A DNA stretch of 64,000 nucleotides. Origin: Selaginella moellendorffii. Its lineage: Eukaryota; Streptophyta; Lycopodiopsida; Selaginellales; Selaginellaceae. The position numbers were made by a program, and so were the translations under genes. The DNA is taken from contig NW_003314321.1 in assembly GCF_000143415.4 (NCBI RefSeq), positions 1,124,736 through 1,188,735 on the forward strand, in the 5' to 3' direction. The notes beneath the pieces were generated by a model that saw only the letters and a program-made list of their open reading frames with translations, had not been told where the DNA came from and ran no database searches. Shown piece by piece: positions 33,226 through 45,676 of this stretch; position 1 is the stretch's first letter; the number at the start of each line of letters is the position of its first letter.

Positions 33226-33763
33226 CCTACCAATGCGTCTAGCCCCAAATTTGACAAAATTGTATCATGATGTGGATAAAGGCAATTCCACTATTTAAAT
33301 TCTACCTACCCTTGGTTCCATTCCATCATCTTCCAGAAGACAAGACCTCTCTTATCATAGTTGCTTGCAAAGGTAAGGAACTTGATGCGCCCTATAGCTA
33401 GCTTTGCATTTTCATGACAAGAGAGAGAGAGTGGGCTTTGTTGCTCCAACACGGTGTCGACGTGTCCACCCGCCGACTGACACGTGGACAGCTAACGGGT
33501 GCCTACAAAAGGGGGTTTAGGGCTGGTGGTGAGAGGGAGAGCGAGAGAGCGAGAGAGAGAGGGAGGAAGCGCGTGTGTATGCCTGCTGCTGCTTGATGCC
33601 CGCCGCCTGCCGCATGACTCCTTTCAATCCTGTCTTCTTTATGTTCCTCTTCCTCGTCTTTCCTTTCAAGTATCTCCACTTGTGTTTGATAGTCAAGCCG
33701 TTAATACAGGGCAGCGCGCCCGTGTCTTAGATTCGTCCATCTGCCAGATCGTTGCACTGCTAT
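33226..33763. promoter_or_regulatory. Divergent promoter of two peroxisomal enzyme genes
   Basis: These 538 bases hold no open frame with family resemblance. There is a CT/GA-rich tract (33416-33430 and 33535-33570, GAGAGAGAGAG) and a GTTTAGGGCT telo-like motif at about 33516. It presumably contains the 5' UTRs of the thioesterase (minus) and the polyamine oxidase (plus). Confidence 0.5.
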
Positions 33764-35853
33764 ATGGCTCCAGCATCGCAAAACAAAGGAGGTATGTGTC
33801 ATCCCTTTCCCGGATCGTTGTTTGCTTGCACACGCTTGCTTACGCTTGGAGACTGCGCAGGGGGCCGCGTCCATGATGGTCCGCCGTCTGTGATTGTTGT
33901 TGGGGCTGGAGTCGCGGGTCTCGCAGCCGCGAGGGCCCTGCACAAGGCTTCGTTTAAGGTATGGTTGTTTTCCTATATGTCAATCAAGAGCACCGAGCCC
34001 AATGGGGGGGCTGGCAGGTCACGGTTCTGGAATCGCGTGGCCGGATTGGAGGCCGAGTTCACACCGACTATTCGTTCGGTTTCCCAGTTGATATGGGCGC
34101 GTCCTGGTAAGCACTAGCAATCTCTTGCTGCCTGATATTTTAACTTGCCTTTGCGTGTTTGCAGGCTACACGGCGTGAGCGAAGACAATCCTCTGGCGTC
34201 CGTGATTGGGCGCTTGGGCTTGCCTCTTTACCGCACCAGCGGCGATAATTCTGTTCTCTATGACCATGACTTGGAAAGGCACGTTGCTTTGTGTGTGTTT
34301 AGGCTGCATTTGTAGGTGCATTCTCATGAGCATGGTGGCTGGTGGCTATGGTTAGCAGCAAGCCCGAGTAACCACCATTTCTCACAGGTGAAATCTCCAC
34401 CTGCTTACGCCATATCTCCAACCTGAAATCTTGTTGCTGGCTTCGCTGCTCAAGCTTTACTGAACTTTTCCCTTTCCTCCAGCTATGCACTGTTTGATAT
34501 GGACGGGGTCCAAGTTCCACCGGAGCTGGTCTTTCGAGTTGGCGAGTCGTTTGAAGCGCTTTTAGAGATGGTACGCGTTTTTGGGGCTTGCAGCTTCTGC
34601 GACTGACATGTTTTTGTTTCAGACCAAAAAGATTCGAGAAGAATTCCCCGAGGACATCTCTGTGTCCAAGGCATTCTCGGTCGTGCTGGAAAGGCATCCA
34701 GAATTAAGGTAGTGGCGATTTTCTGCATTGGTGTGATGACTACTAACAACTGCATTGTAGACAAGAAGGCCTGGCCAAGAAAGTACTCGAGTGGTATCTA
34801 TGTAGGCTAGAAGGCTGGTTTGGAGCGGACGCTGACCAGATATCTGTGCGATGTTGGGACGAGGTATGTTGTTTGTTGGCCAAGAGGGCTTAGTTATGAA
34901 CACTTTGGTGCACAGGAGGAGCTGCTTGAAGGGGGCCACGGGCTCATGGTCCGGGGGTATTTCCCCGTCGTTCGACATCTAGCGGAGGGTATAGATATTC
35001 GGCTCAACCATAGGTGAGTGAGTTAAGCCCCATTCTCACAGGTTGCTTATGTTTTGGTATGCAACAGAGTCGTTCAAGTGATTCGACATAGTCAAGGAGT
35101 GAAGATTGTTACCGAGGATTCCCAAGTGTTTGAGGCGGACGCTGCAGTTGTGGCTGTTCCCGCGGGTGTTTTGAAGGCCAAAATCATCCGTTTCGAGCCG
35201 CGACTGCCGGCTTGGAAGGAAGAAGCTTTTGCCGGCCTTGGACTTGGCAATGAGAACAAGATTGCTTTGTGCTTTGACGTGGTGTTTTGGCCGAATGTGG
35301 AGTTTCTGGGCGTGGTTGCTTCCACAACGTACGGCTGCAGCTACTTTTTGAATCTGCACAAGCCAACGGGCCATCCCGTCCTCGTGTACATGCCCGCTGG
35401 CCGCCTCGCAGACGATATTGAGAAGCTGTCGGATATGGAAGCTGCGAGCTTTGCATTCGGCCTGTTGCAGAAAATCCTTCCAAATGCCGCCAAACCTGTA
35501 AGTAGTTTCATTCCTCGTGGTTTGTCAAGGTTGACGGAACCCCATTGCAGGTCAAGTTCCTGGTATCACGCTGGGGGTCCGACATCAATTCTCTGGGTTG
35601 CTATACCTACGATATGGTTGGGAAGCAACACGAGCTGTATGAGCAGCTGCGGGCTCCCGTGGACACACTCTTCTTTGCCGGCGAAGCCACTAGCGCGAGC
35701 TTTCCTGGCACTGTGCACGGTGCCTTCGCCACTGGGGCACTCGCGGCGTCAGAGTGTCGCAAGGGCCTCGTTGAGCGCGGCAAGTGCCTGGAGCTCTTCC
35801 AACCTGCAATGGCGGCCGAGGACATGCGACCCTTGCAAATCTCTCGCCTTTGA
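33764..35853 (+). CDS. PAO: Peroxisomal polyamine oxidase (PAO2-4 clade)
   Basis: This flavin amine oxidase back-converts spermine/spermidine with release of hydrogen peroxide. It starts [10 protein letters not shown] at 33764. The FAD-binding dinucleotide fold is [20 protein letters not shown], followed by [21 protein letters not shown]. Further family blocks are [41 protein letters not shown] and [19 protein letters not shown]. The end is LQISRL; SRL is a peroxisomal targeting signal type 1, as in Arabidopsis PAO2-4. There are about nine exons with short introns. No catalytic block is missing. The stop is 93 bases from the convergent stop of the tubby-like gene. Confidence 0.9.
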
Positions 35854-35946
35854 TTCTTCTCTCGTCTATCATTTGTAGTCGAGGCTGGACAAGCACAACG
35901 CAAAAGCCTACGGACACACACATTGCTATTGTTAAGGGAATGTAGT

Positions 35947-37585
35947 TTAATTCGCTTCAGGAGTTACCTGAAATGCTGATATTGGATATCTGTAGTCCAT
36001 TGTGTAGATATTCTTGTCAACCTGGGTGCCGTGACATTGTCATGCTGCGCACCAAAAGAAATTACAATAATAAAAGCACCTTTATGAACTGGAGAGCAAT
36101 GCAGTTCCTCGCGTTCTCTGCCACCAGCTGGAGCCACCACAGAAGAAGAGCTACAGATAGACATAAAATCACGCAAACCTGAAAGTTCCGTTTCGAGGCC
36201 TGGCCGTTGCACTCTTCAACGTTGCACTTGTTGTGCAAGACCGTCATCCTGTCAAGCTCTCGACCGCTCTTGTACTTGTCAAGGATGGTACTTGAGCCCT
36301 TTGTCAGCGGCTGGAAGACACAAGGCTTGAGGTCCTCAGCCAACGCAGGTATGACGGCCGTCATCCTCCCGCGCCCTCTTCCAAACACATTTCTCCGGTA
36401 AATCACGCCGCCAACCTCCACTCTCACGCTCTTGGACGACAAACTGTCAAGTTACCCAGCGCGCGTTAAAGCCCGAGCAGCCAGCCGAGGTGTTAGAAAG
36501 CCTCAAAGACCAACCATTTACCAGGCTCAAATGACGGGCGCTGGCCCTTGTCATAAACCAAAAACTCGGTCCTCACAAAATTGGAACGCAGCTGCGAGAC
36601 AGGACACATTGTCAAGATGAGCTGAGCGAGGACAAGAGCTCCACCACCTTTCCAAAGTAGTTCCCTGTCTTGTTTGATATGTCGTTCTCGTCTATAGAAA
36701 TGGCATAGTTGCTGGTCCTGCTCTTTTTCCTCTTCCTGGCAGACAAGAGAAAGCGGTCCCTCTCGCCCAGGCAAAGCTTGTACCTGGTAGCAGCACAAGT
36801 TATACGGAGAGAGCGAGCGTAGATGCAATACCTTGAGTAGAGCATGTTAGGCTCGTGCTTTCTGTATATGTGGCACTGGAAGTGGCCACCGCTCTTGGGG
36901 CCCGGAGCATTGAGAAATACTCGAAAGTCCAGGATGTCGGGCACGAGTTGCCTGAAGCACGGAACGTCCCTGTGCGCTGGATCATAAACAGGAGTGATGC
37001 CTTGCTCTAGCAGGCGCCGTTCCAAAGGATCCTACACTTCACAAAGTCAAGCTAGTTGGTTGTCAGCCACCACAGTCGGAAATAGGAATCGCGATGGCGG
37101 CCTCCTTCACCTTGGCTTCGAAGTCCCTGCAGCGATGGTAGGTCCAAATCTCATCTGCGTCATTGGCATCCTGGAGCTTCCGTGCCTGAAGTGGCACTGG
37201 TAACGTTGAGAGGTTTTCTATGACCGTATAGCTTACCTTGTCCTCCATGAACCGGCTGCGAAGGCTGTCTTGCATCAACTCTTTCCTTCTCACCGGCAAT
37301 GGCCTCGACACCTTCCAGGCCTTTTTACTGATGATCACACAAACACACAGATCAAGTAGAAAATGAGAATGCGCAGGGGCGGCTCACCCATCGCAGACCG
37401 AGGCATTCATTCGGGCAGGAGCTGAGACGCTGGACCTCGGGGAGAGAAAGTCATTGAGGACGAGCCCTGCGAATTAAAGAGGTGGGAAAGTTGGAAATGA
37501 GGGAACGAGAGCGCGCGCGCGCGCTCCTACTTGGAGAGACGTGGGCTTGATCGGTGGCAAGCTTGTTGGATGGATGGCTGCCCAT
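35947..37585 (-). CDS. Tubby-like protein, missing the usual C-terminal helix
   Basis: The product starts MGSHPSNKLATDQAHVSP at 37585 and has no F-box. The tubby barrel blocks are visible: FRVFLNAPGPKSGGHFQCHI, RFLLSARKRKKSRTSNYAIS, LRSNFVRTEFLVYDKGQRP, GRMTAVIPAL and NFQLVAENARNCIALQFIK, then VDKNIYTMDYRYPISAFQ. The canonical end, the buried helix with the pattern AFAIxLSSFDxKLACE, is not encoded after AFQ. The frame runs into VTPEAN and stops at 35947, and I do not find the helix exon in the remaining 93 bases before the polyamine oxidase stop. Either the gene is 3'-truncated or the last exon was lost. About nine exons. Confidence 0.82.
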
Positions 37586-37655
37586 GGCGAATGATCCTGG
37601 GTAACGGTGGATGACCTAAAAAATTTGGAGTGTTAGGGTTTTTGCGTGCGCGGCA
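37586..37655. promoter_or_regulatory. 70-bp divergent promoter of the tubby-like gene and AUG3
   Basis: Seventy bases separate the two start codons. The region contains TTAGGGTTTTTGCG, a telo-box in the AUG3 direction, about 20 bases before the AUG3 start. No TATA box is evident. Confidence 0.55.
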
Positions 37656-40385
37656 ATGAGCGGGGCGAGGCTGTGCACGCTCCTGGCCGATCTGGGCTAT
37701 GATTCCTGGCAAATGCTGGATCCAGACAGCTACGAGTGGCCCTTCCAGTACGAAGAGACGAGGCCACTCCTCGACTGGCTGTGTACCAATCTGCGAACCT
37801 CCAATGTGCTCGCTGTGCCCGAGCTCCATCACTACACCCAGCTGCTCAGCCAAGGAAAGCTTCTCCAGGTGAGCTTGCGCTTCTTTTCTCGTGCCATTCA
37901 TCCAGCGTGCGCGACTCCAGGGCGAGGACCTGGATTTTGCCTACGGCAGCATCTCCGCGTTTGAGAGCAAGAGATCAACCCAGGAGGCCGTCTTGGGTGC
38001 TGAGGAGTCCCTCAAGGAGATCCGGTAATCCATCCAGCTTCCTCTTGCTTGACTCCCTCGTGTTTCTTTCCCCAGGGAAGGCACGCACTGCCTCAAAGAA
38101 GAGGCTTCCGCATTGCAGCGGAGGGTCCAGCTTCTGCAAGCACACATGGACTCGCTCACTGCCTACACGTCGTCGCTCATGCAAGGGCGAAGAGCCAGAG
38201 TTGCTGTTGCATCCGCTGCAGGCAACCAGATGATGGTCGCCGAGGAGAAGCTGGCTAGTCGCAACTTAGAGGTAACTTTCTCTCGTCTTCTCTCTGCTGG
38301 CTAGGCATTCACAATTCACTCGCAGATGAACACCGTCCTTGACAAGCTTGCCTCGTCCGCTAGAGAGCTTGCGCACTATCACTCGGGGGAAGGTGCTTTG
38401 CTTGTTCTTTCTATGTTTTCTTACGTTTGCACGGGATTTTTGGCGGCTGCAGAGCAAGGGATCTTTCTTTCGTTTGCCGACTTGGGTCATTTCCTGGTTC
38501 AGGATCAAGCTTGTACCAAACAGCTCAACGAGTGGTTTGTGAAGCAGTTTGATGTGGTAAGGCACACTGTGTGCATGAGAACCACGCCGGTTTAACGATG
38601 CTCGCGTGTCACAGGGTCCCTCCCGGTTAGTAGCCGAAGAAGGAAAGTCTAAATGTTCGTGGGTGACACTTGATGATTTGGTAACGCAAGGTAAACACGG
38701 CCGGCACATTTGCTTTCTCCAGACTGACTGGCTCTCCTCGTGTTCAGGAGACTCCGAGAAGAGCCACCATAGGCGAGTTTTGGAACTGCAGCGCCTGCGC
38801 TCCATGTACGCACGTTGTCGCTTCTTATGTGCTAGCTCTGCTGTAACTGCTTGTCTTGTTCTTTCTGGAATAGGACAGTTTCGGCATAAGCGAGAGACAG
38901 TGGATTGACGCTCAGGTTGAAAAGGCGAAGCAGCTGGCAGTGCTTGCGACAGTCAAGTTGCAGGCTTCCGCCGATCAAGCGTATGTCCATTCAGATCTTC
39001 ATTCCTTAAGGTAGGCGGCATTCTCCATTCCAGCTGCGTCGGTTGACGAGTCTAGTAGTGAAGGCGGAGGAATGCAGATGTAGGAAGCGAGCTGCATCCA
39101 CTTGTTTTGAAGGAGGACAAGCTGCTTTCTGAGGCAAGTCTTTGAGTTTTCCAGACCGCGTGTAACTCATGTTGTGCCGCAGGCTGTTCCTTCACTGTGC
39201 TGGGAACTCGCGCAACTTCAAGACACGTATATTTTACAAGGTGATCACCTACACTTTTTATCTGCGGCTAACAGTGCTGGCAATGTGTTTTCAGGAGACT
39301 ATGACCTCAAGGTCATGCGGCAGGAGTACTACATGTCGCAACAGAAACGGGTTGAGCTTTCAAGTTGATGATCTCGCGTTTGTTTTAACGAATTTTGGTG
39401 GGTGCCTGCTAGTTCATCAGCCACTTGGTCTGCCAACTCGCTCGGCATCGTTTCCTTGAGATCGCTTGCCATCTTGAGAGGAGATCTATGAACGGTGCAT
39501 TTGAGCTGCTGAGGGCAATAGAGTCAGAGCTCGACGGGTACACCCAGGCTACCATCGGGCGCATTGTGAGATGGCGCGTGACATTTCCTGACCTGTTTGA
39601 CGGGCACTTGTTTTTGTGGTTTCTCAGGATCGGTGTCTGTCATTGTCGCAAGCGGGTGCCGAAGCACAAGAGCATGGCGCTGTGGATGATCGCGACACTT
39701 TTCTGCATCGCGTTAGAGACCTCTTGAACATATATACATGTAAGGATGCGCCGCAAACGCGAAAGAGACTCATGCCCGGCTTACAGATGAACAGGGAGCC
39801 ATTCCAATCTACGTGTCAGTTCCAGGTCTAGTCCAGCAGGTGAACAACTTGCAGGCAGAGTTGCAATCCCTACAACTGGAGCTTGACAATACTGAGGACA
39901 AAGCGAAATGCATAAGCGAGCTGTGAGTACAATCTATCACAGGTGCCATATTCAATCTACTGCTCGGCTTGTTGCAGCCTGACCATCATCAGAAGAATGC
40001 AGCAGCTTCTCTTTGCGTCATCGACGACTGCGCAACCAATTCTAACTCCTTGGGTATGCAAACCCGCCCGCTCTGCTCGTACTAACACTCAGTTTCGTTC
40101 TGCGCCGCCGAACAGCCATTGATGAAAGAGCTGGCGGACATGGAAAAGGTGAATTCCCAGCTTTCCTTGGCAATAGAGGAAGTGACTCGCGAGCACCGGG
40201 AGAAGGCAGAGGTACGGGCTGATTAGAAAGTCTCACCGTTAATCCATTGCATGCAGATTGTCAAACACCACCCTCATGAGGTTGGCAGGGAGAAGCAGGT
40301 GTTTGTCAACTTTTTCTGTGCTCCTGATCGGCTGCGGAGTCAGGTAAGGGAGCTGGCGGCACGGGTCAAGTCTATGCAGGCTTAG
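37656..40385 (+). CDS. AUG3: Augmin complex subunit 3 (HAUS3 homologue)
   Basis: Augmin binds existing microtubules and recruits gamma-tubulin for branching nucleation in spindle and phragmoplast. The product starts [18 protein letters not shown]; early blocks [48 protein letters not shown] and [17 protein letters not shown] match plant AUG3 closely. [15 protein letters not shown] follows. The remainder is coiled coil spread over many small exons (for example [10 protein letters not shown] near 38920 and [20 protein letters not shown] near 40120), ending with a [20 protein letters not shown] block and VKSMQA. About fifteen introns of 45-80 bases. It looks complete. Confidence 0.9.
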
Positions 40386-40984
40386 CCTTCTCTAAGCCAT
40401 GACAAAGGTGTGATTGTAAAGCTTCTACTTTTCTTTGTTTCAATATATTCTCTTCCAGGTGCTGGAGCTGCCATCTGGTGCAGTTTGACTTCCAAGAACA
40501 CAAGCTTGAAAAATTAGGCTTGACATGCGAGAAAACACGAAGCGGTTTGGACCATGGTAACTTTGGTTCCTGCAAGTGCAATCGAGGAGAGATTCAGAGG
40601 CGTTAGGCTATGGGGTTTGTCAACCACACAGCATTAATTTCTAGTGTATAAAATCGACTAGATCCAGTAGATGGATCATGGTTTAAGAAATTTCTGGCTC
40701 AGTGCTGAAGGTCCAAGCTGGAGACTCGTCTCATATGGTAGCGGTGCATTTCTATAGTTGCATGAAGGTACAAAAATCTGATAACAGGCTGATCAAGTTG
40801 ATGCTGTGCGCGCACGGTGGATGTTGGAACAGGCTCCAGACTCCGAACAAAAAGTTTGTTTTTATCTTTTTTAATTTTCATTAAAAATTTTACAATGTAG
40901 TGCCTGGTTTAGGGCTCAAAGCCAGCACCACATTTGTTTTCCTCCAAATAATCCTCCGAGGTCTATACACATTTTAAGAAGCGA
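40386..40984. other. Convergent 3' intergenic region, no gene seen
   Basis: This is the 599-base gap between the stops of AUG3 (plus) and the Fun30-like remodeller (minus). It becomes AT-rich around 40850-40890 and probably holds both 3' UTRs and polyadenylation signals. I see no repeat or RNA gene. Confidence 0.5.
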
Positions 40985-43635
40985 TCAACTCAATATCATC
41001 GATAGTATCTGTCCCATTGTTCTCTCGTCTTCATCAGCGGACGGCGACGACGACGACACATCGCCCTCGAGAACAGCATCCAAGACGAGCTTCCGCTGCG
41101 CAATCCCATATATGTTCTCATCAACCGTCGACTTGGTCACCAGCCTGAGCCAAGAAAAACATAAGCAGCTTGCAAACACACCATAAAACCATATACCTGT
41201 AGACTGTCACGGACTTGGACTGACCAATTCGGTGGCATCGGTCCTCGGCTTGGCGGTCCATCTGCGGGTTGAAATCCACGTCGTGGATGATGACAGTATC
41301 CGCGCCCGTGAGATTGAGACCCTGGCCACCAGCTCGAGTAGAGAGCAGGAACGCAAATATGTCGAGCTCCTTGTTGAAATCGTCCACCAGGCTCTGTCGC
41401 TCACAAACTTGAGTGCTGCAAGGAGAAAAACAGCTAGCATCATGGATTATTCACTGCAACGCAGAGCTTTGGTACGTACCTCCCGTCCAGACGCCTGTAG
41501 CTGAGATTCATAACCTGGAGCACCCACTCGAGGATATCCAGCATTCCTGTCCACTGGCTGAATATCAAAGGCCGGTGACCTGCGCTCTGCAAGTGAGGGA
41601 GAAGCTTCACCAGGAGCTGCAACAACAAACTCTTTAGACACACAAAACATAACAGAAGGCATGGTTTCACCTGGCATTTTGCAGATTCGAGGGCATCTTT
41701 GTCACGCAATTTGGAGTGGCTCGCCAACATCCCATGCGTACAGCAGAGCTACACCACAAGACACAGTTTATTTTTATATGGGTGCTTGTCGGTACCTTGT
41801 GCAACGTATAGTCATTGTAACTACTGAGCTCCTCGACGATGCGCTCCAGTGTACACTCACTGCCAAAAATGCCATGCTGAAAGCACCTCTTGGCCAGCTT
41901 TTCCACGTCATTATTCGTGTAGATTCGTCGGACGAGCAGCGGGTGGTTCGCCAGCTGCAGCAAGCCACACGCACTCCTGACTTGGACACAAACTCAACCA
42001 AACCTTTCGAAGCTGCGTGAAGATGCTCGAAACCTGCCGTTGGGGACACGAGGACGTAAAAGACTGTCGATACTCCACCAACGCTTCCCTGTATGCAACA
42101 TCTTGGCTTTCCACCATGTCAACAGATTCCACCTGGACATCCGGTAGAACGTAAAAGATGAAATACCGTACCAGATAGGATCAGGTACGCGTACCTTTTG
42201 AAGTTTTGGTGTCAGCTGATCCATCACGGCGGCCTTCACACGACGTAAAACAAATGGGGAAAGTATGGCCTGGATCTGCTTGATAAGGTCGATGTTATCT
42301 GCAGTCAACACCCTTCTCCCATTTCTGTTGTCCAGGATCGCATCGAACTCACAGTTTGTGAAGATGGCCGGCATTGTGAATTCTAGTAATGACCAGAGCT
42401 CCTGGAGGGAAAAAAAAGACAATCGGAGACTCAGCGCAAGTTACATCCACAAACGCACCTGGAGGTCGTTTTGCAAAGGGGTCCCGGTTATCATCAAGCG
42501 GTGGCAAGCCCGCCGGGCTAGCGACTTGAGGTTCCTGTTCCTGTAGCTCGTGCGATCTTTGAGAAGATGCGCTTCGTCCATGACAATACAGCTCCACTTC
42601 CACTTCCTCAGCATGCTGCGATCATCCTTGGACGCTGCACTGGCGAAATGGAAAACTGGTGGGAGAAAGCAAGCCAAGTATCCGCCTACCTCTTTCGCTC
42701 GAAGAGAGAATAGCCGGTCAAGAACACGTGAAACGGGGGTGGCTTGTCGGACCTCGCCGCAGACAGGAGCTCGTCTTTGAAGGCACTGCGCTCGTTACCA
42801 TGGAATGGAATGACAGTGAAGGCAGGGCACCACTTTTCGAGCTCCCGCTGCCAGTTCTCTAGGACCGAAGCGGGAGTGACGATGAGATGCGGACCAGCGT
42901 CGCCATCCAGGTGCTTTATAAGCGCCAGAAACGCAATTGCCTGCAAGCACGATCACGTTTGGCGTATTTCCTAGAGACCAAAGTTGCCTACTTACCTGCA
43001 CAGTCTTTCCTAGGCCCATCTCGTCGGCAAGGATCGCTGCGATGGGCAAAAAGGATGAGAAGCAGCACTGGTACTAGGAAAAGCGGTGCTCACCTCCGCC
43101 TAGACGCTTGCGATAGAGCAAAAGAAGGAAGTTAACCCCCACAACTTGGTAAGGGCAGAGCATTTGATCCTTGTTGGAGCCAGCCATCTGGCACGCTGCT
43201 TGTACCTCGGCCTGCGAGTTGGAAACCAAGAAAGAATCAATCTCGAGCAAGCAAAGAAAGAAAGAAAGAAAGAAAGAGAGCAAATAAACTTACATGAGAG
43301 ACGAGCTTCGCGGCCTCGGTTAGCGCACTCCGGAGCTTGGCAGTGATCCTCTCGCATTTCCCCAGCGTGTGCTTGATCACATCCTGGGGCCTTCCCTGCA
43401 GATGCCGGATGGACGCATCGTCCTCCTCCAAGCCGATCGCCAAGCCATCGTCAGCTCTAGGCCTCAATGCCACGCTCTCCTCCTCATCGTCCTCGTCCCC
43501 CGGATCAATGACAGCCCTGCGACTCCTCTTGCCACTCACGCATTCGCCCTCGCCATCGTCGTCGTCGCTCACCACCACTCTCCTGCGACTCCCACCGCCG
43601 CCTGTGCGCCTTGGGGCGCCCTCTCCCACCTGCAT
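40985..43635 (-). CDS. SMARCAD1/Fun30-type SNF2 chromatin remodeller (CHR19/ETL1-like)
   Basis: The product starts [15 protein letters not shown] at 43635 with an acidic, disordered N-terminus, and I see no CUE motif. SNF2 helicase motifs in order: [35 protein letters not shown] (Walker A), [30 protein letters not shown] (DEAH box), [66 protein letters not shown] and [12 protein letters not shown]. The order and the short insert fit SMARCAD1/Fun30/CHR19, which evict or exchange nucleosomes near breaks and heterochromatin. It ends [10 protein letters not shown]. About twelve exons. One intron carries an AAAG microsatellite (43251-43280). Confidence 0.88.
43251..43280. repeat. AAAG microsatellite in remodeller intron
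   Basis: About seven tandem AAAG units lie in the intron after the first coding exon of the Fun30-like gene. Confidence 0.8.
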
Positions 43636-43737
43636 TCCTCCCAGCTCCAGTACAAAGCCCTAAAGCTCCGCTTTGATCTATCAGCCCTAGACACGAGTAA
43701 AAGGTACCTGTGAGTGATAGTGATATATATATATATA

Positions 43738-44978
43738 TCACTCGATAGTAGTGTTCTTCGTCTTCTTGTTGACACAGGATTCCAGGAAGTTGAAGTATGC
43801 GTATCTGATATCAAACGCCATGTCGTACCCTGGAGAGAGAAAACAAGCCAAATAAAAGAAGAAGCAAAGGAGGGATACGGCGCTAACAAACGACTTACAG
43901 AAATTGATGGCGATTGTCCTGCCTCCCGAGTCGGGCCGCTGAGTGACATGGTGGAACCACATGCTGGGCCTACACACACACGCGAGCAGCGCAGTTAGAT
44001 CATTCAATGGAGTTTGTTTTGAGAGGAGGAGCTCACAAATAAAGGATCTCTCCAGCTCCAACTGTGCAGTGGAACGGCTCGCCACCTCCGCTGCTGAAGT
44101 ACCTGGGAAACTTGTGCTTGTCTTGATGGCGGCACTCGGGATCCACGCTCGCCCACGGCACCATTCTCCGCGGGCGATCGCTCCTCATCACCAGCTTGCG
44201 CTCGTCCTCCTGCTGTGCCTGTTACGCATATATATATCAGCTAGCGAGCAAGGAATTTTACCGGCGATGGCACGTAGCTTGCGGCGGGGTAGTCACGGAT
44301 GTAGAGCCTGTGGACGTCCACGGGTGGCAGCAGCGTGAAGTGCTTCTCCCCCGCCACAACAGCGTACAGGTTCTCGTAGTGATCCTTGTGGAAGGATGTC
44401 ACGGAGTTCTCGTTGCCAATCCAGAGATTGACAGCCTCGGGCAGTGAGCCCAGCGCTTGAGTCGCCCACGGGATGTCGGCCTCCACGTCGTCGATCAGCC
44501 GCGAGTACTCTGTGCGCAGGCAGTCGTTTTGCTGCTGGAGGTACGCTACGTTGCTACTGCTTCTCTTGCCGAGAACAGCTTCCAGAGCTTGGGCGAAAGG
44601 CATCGACTGGACGTGAGCGCTGACGAACATGAGCGTTTCCTGGTCGCCATCGATGGGATCCAGATCGCCGTCGCCACCGCCGTCGGCATCTGGTAGCATT
44701 TCCATGCCGCGCACGTCGACGATTGAGTCTGCGCGGCCATCTGGAGTGAAATGGACGCTGACCTGCTGATCCCCAAGCGCTGCGCGAAGATAATCGTTGG
44801 ACCACTTGCGGAGAGCGCTCCAGTGCTGGATGCCGCCCGTTACAATGCACGGCTTACCCGGCATGACGAAATCGCGAAGGAAACGCAGCGGAGACACTGG
44901 CGCTGCGACGCGCTCCACCTGGCTGCCCAGGGAGAGCTCGCGCGCCTCCCGGGACAGTAGCTCCATGGCCTCCTCCAT
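43738..44978 (-). CDS. JMJD7: JMJD7-like Fe(II)/2-oxoglutarate lysyl hydroxylase
   Basis: The product starts MEEAMELLSREARELS at 44978; an upstream in-frame ATG at about 45092 exists, but the alignment to the family starts here. Cupin/JmjC signatures: LRFLRDFVMPGKPCIVTGGI, VSVHFTPDGRADSIV, PWATQALGSLPEAVNLWIGN, SFHKDHYENLYAVVAGEKHF (HxD iron ligands), PPVDVHRLYI and PSMWFHHVTQR (third iron ligand). The end is YDMAFDIRYAYFNFLES, like animal JMJD7, which hydroxylates lysine in TRAFAC GTPases such as DRG1/2. Four exons. The stop TGA at 43738 overlaps an AT repeat. Confidence 0.9.
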
Positions 44979-45676
44979 GGCGCCAGAGCCAGAGCGAAGA
45001 ACCCTAGCTAAAACCCTCCAAAGATAAAATGTATGCGCCCCGTGACCGGGAAAATGGGCCACCTCGTAGCGTTGCCGTACGAGCGCCATCATGTCCAAAA
45101 CCCCTGATACGGAGTGGTAAGTAATTTCTTTTTACTGGCCGTGTGTGTTGGGGCGGAGGAGGGAGGAGGAGCCAGCGCCATCGCCATCGCCGCCTCCAAG
45201 CAGTAGTGGCAGTGGGTCTAGGGCTCCAGCGGCGGTGCACGACTAGGCGCCGCGCGTAGGATGTAGAAGAAGGTACTCGCTGCTGAGCCGAGATGGGATC
45301 ATCGGGTCGGGCGGCCGCGAGACATTGATAATCGTGCTCTGCTGCGCAGGTCCTGATCTATCTTTCTTTGCGGGAAATTTGGAGGCTTCTTGGCTCGCAT
45401 GTCGAATCTGTGCCATTGCGCATGGCGAATGAGCCATTTCTTGCGGCCTCCCTCGCAATGCAGGTAGGCTTTCCCTCTTTCCGGGCCTCAGATCTTCCCC
45501 GTTGATCGTCTTTAATTGGCAGCTCCGCGGATCTTAGCAGTGGGGGAGAGATTGGAGAAAGAATGTAGAGCGCGGGGAGGAGGAGAATCCCGGTCGCGTG
45601 TCCGCATGCCCTAATTTAGGGCAGGCCAGGGGCAGATGAGGAAGCGGAAGCTCGGCGATAGCAGCACTGGTTGATC
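44979..45676. promoter_or_regulatory. Divergent region between the JMJD7-like and QWRF genes
   Basis: These 698 bases lie between start codons. AACCCTAGCTAAAACCCTCC, two telo-box-like units, lies at 45000-45020 directly upstream of the JMJD7-like start. The rest is GC-rich with short open frames that show no family resemblance; part of it may be 5' UTR of the QWRF gene. Confidence 0.5.

Noticed and set aside
37509-37525. GC alternating run as possible Z-DNA or promoter element
   Set aside because: It is a short dinucleotide run inside the first intron of the tubby-like gene, with no further support.
43723-43740. AT repeat at the end of the JMJD7-like gene as a transposon edge
   Set aside because: It is only an (AT)n microsatellite next to the stop codon. 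No inverted repeats or duplications are present.
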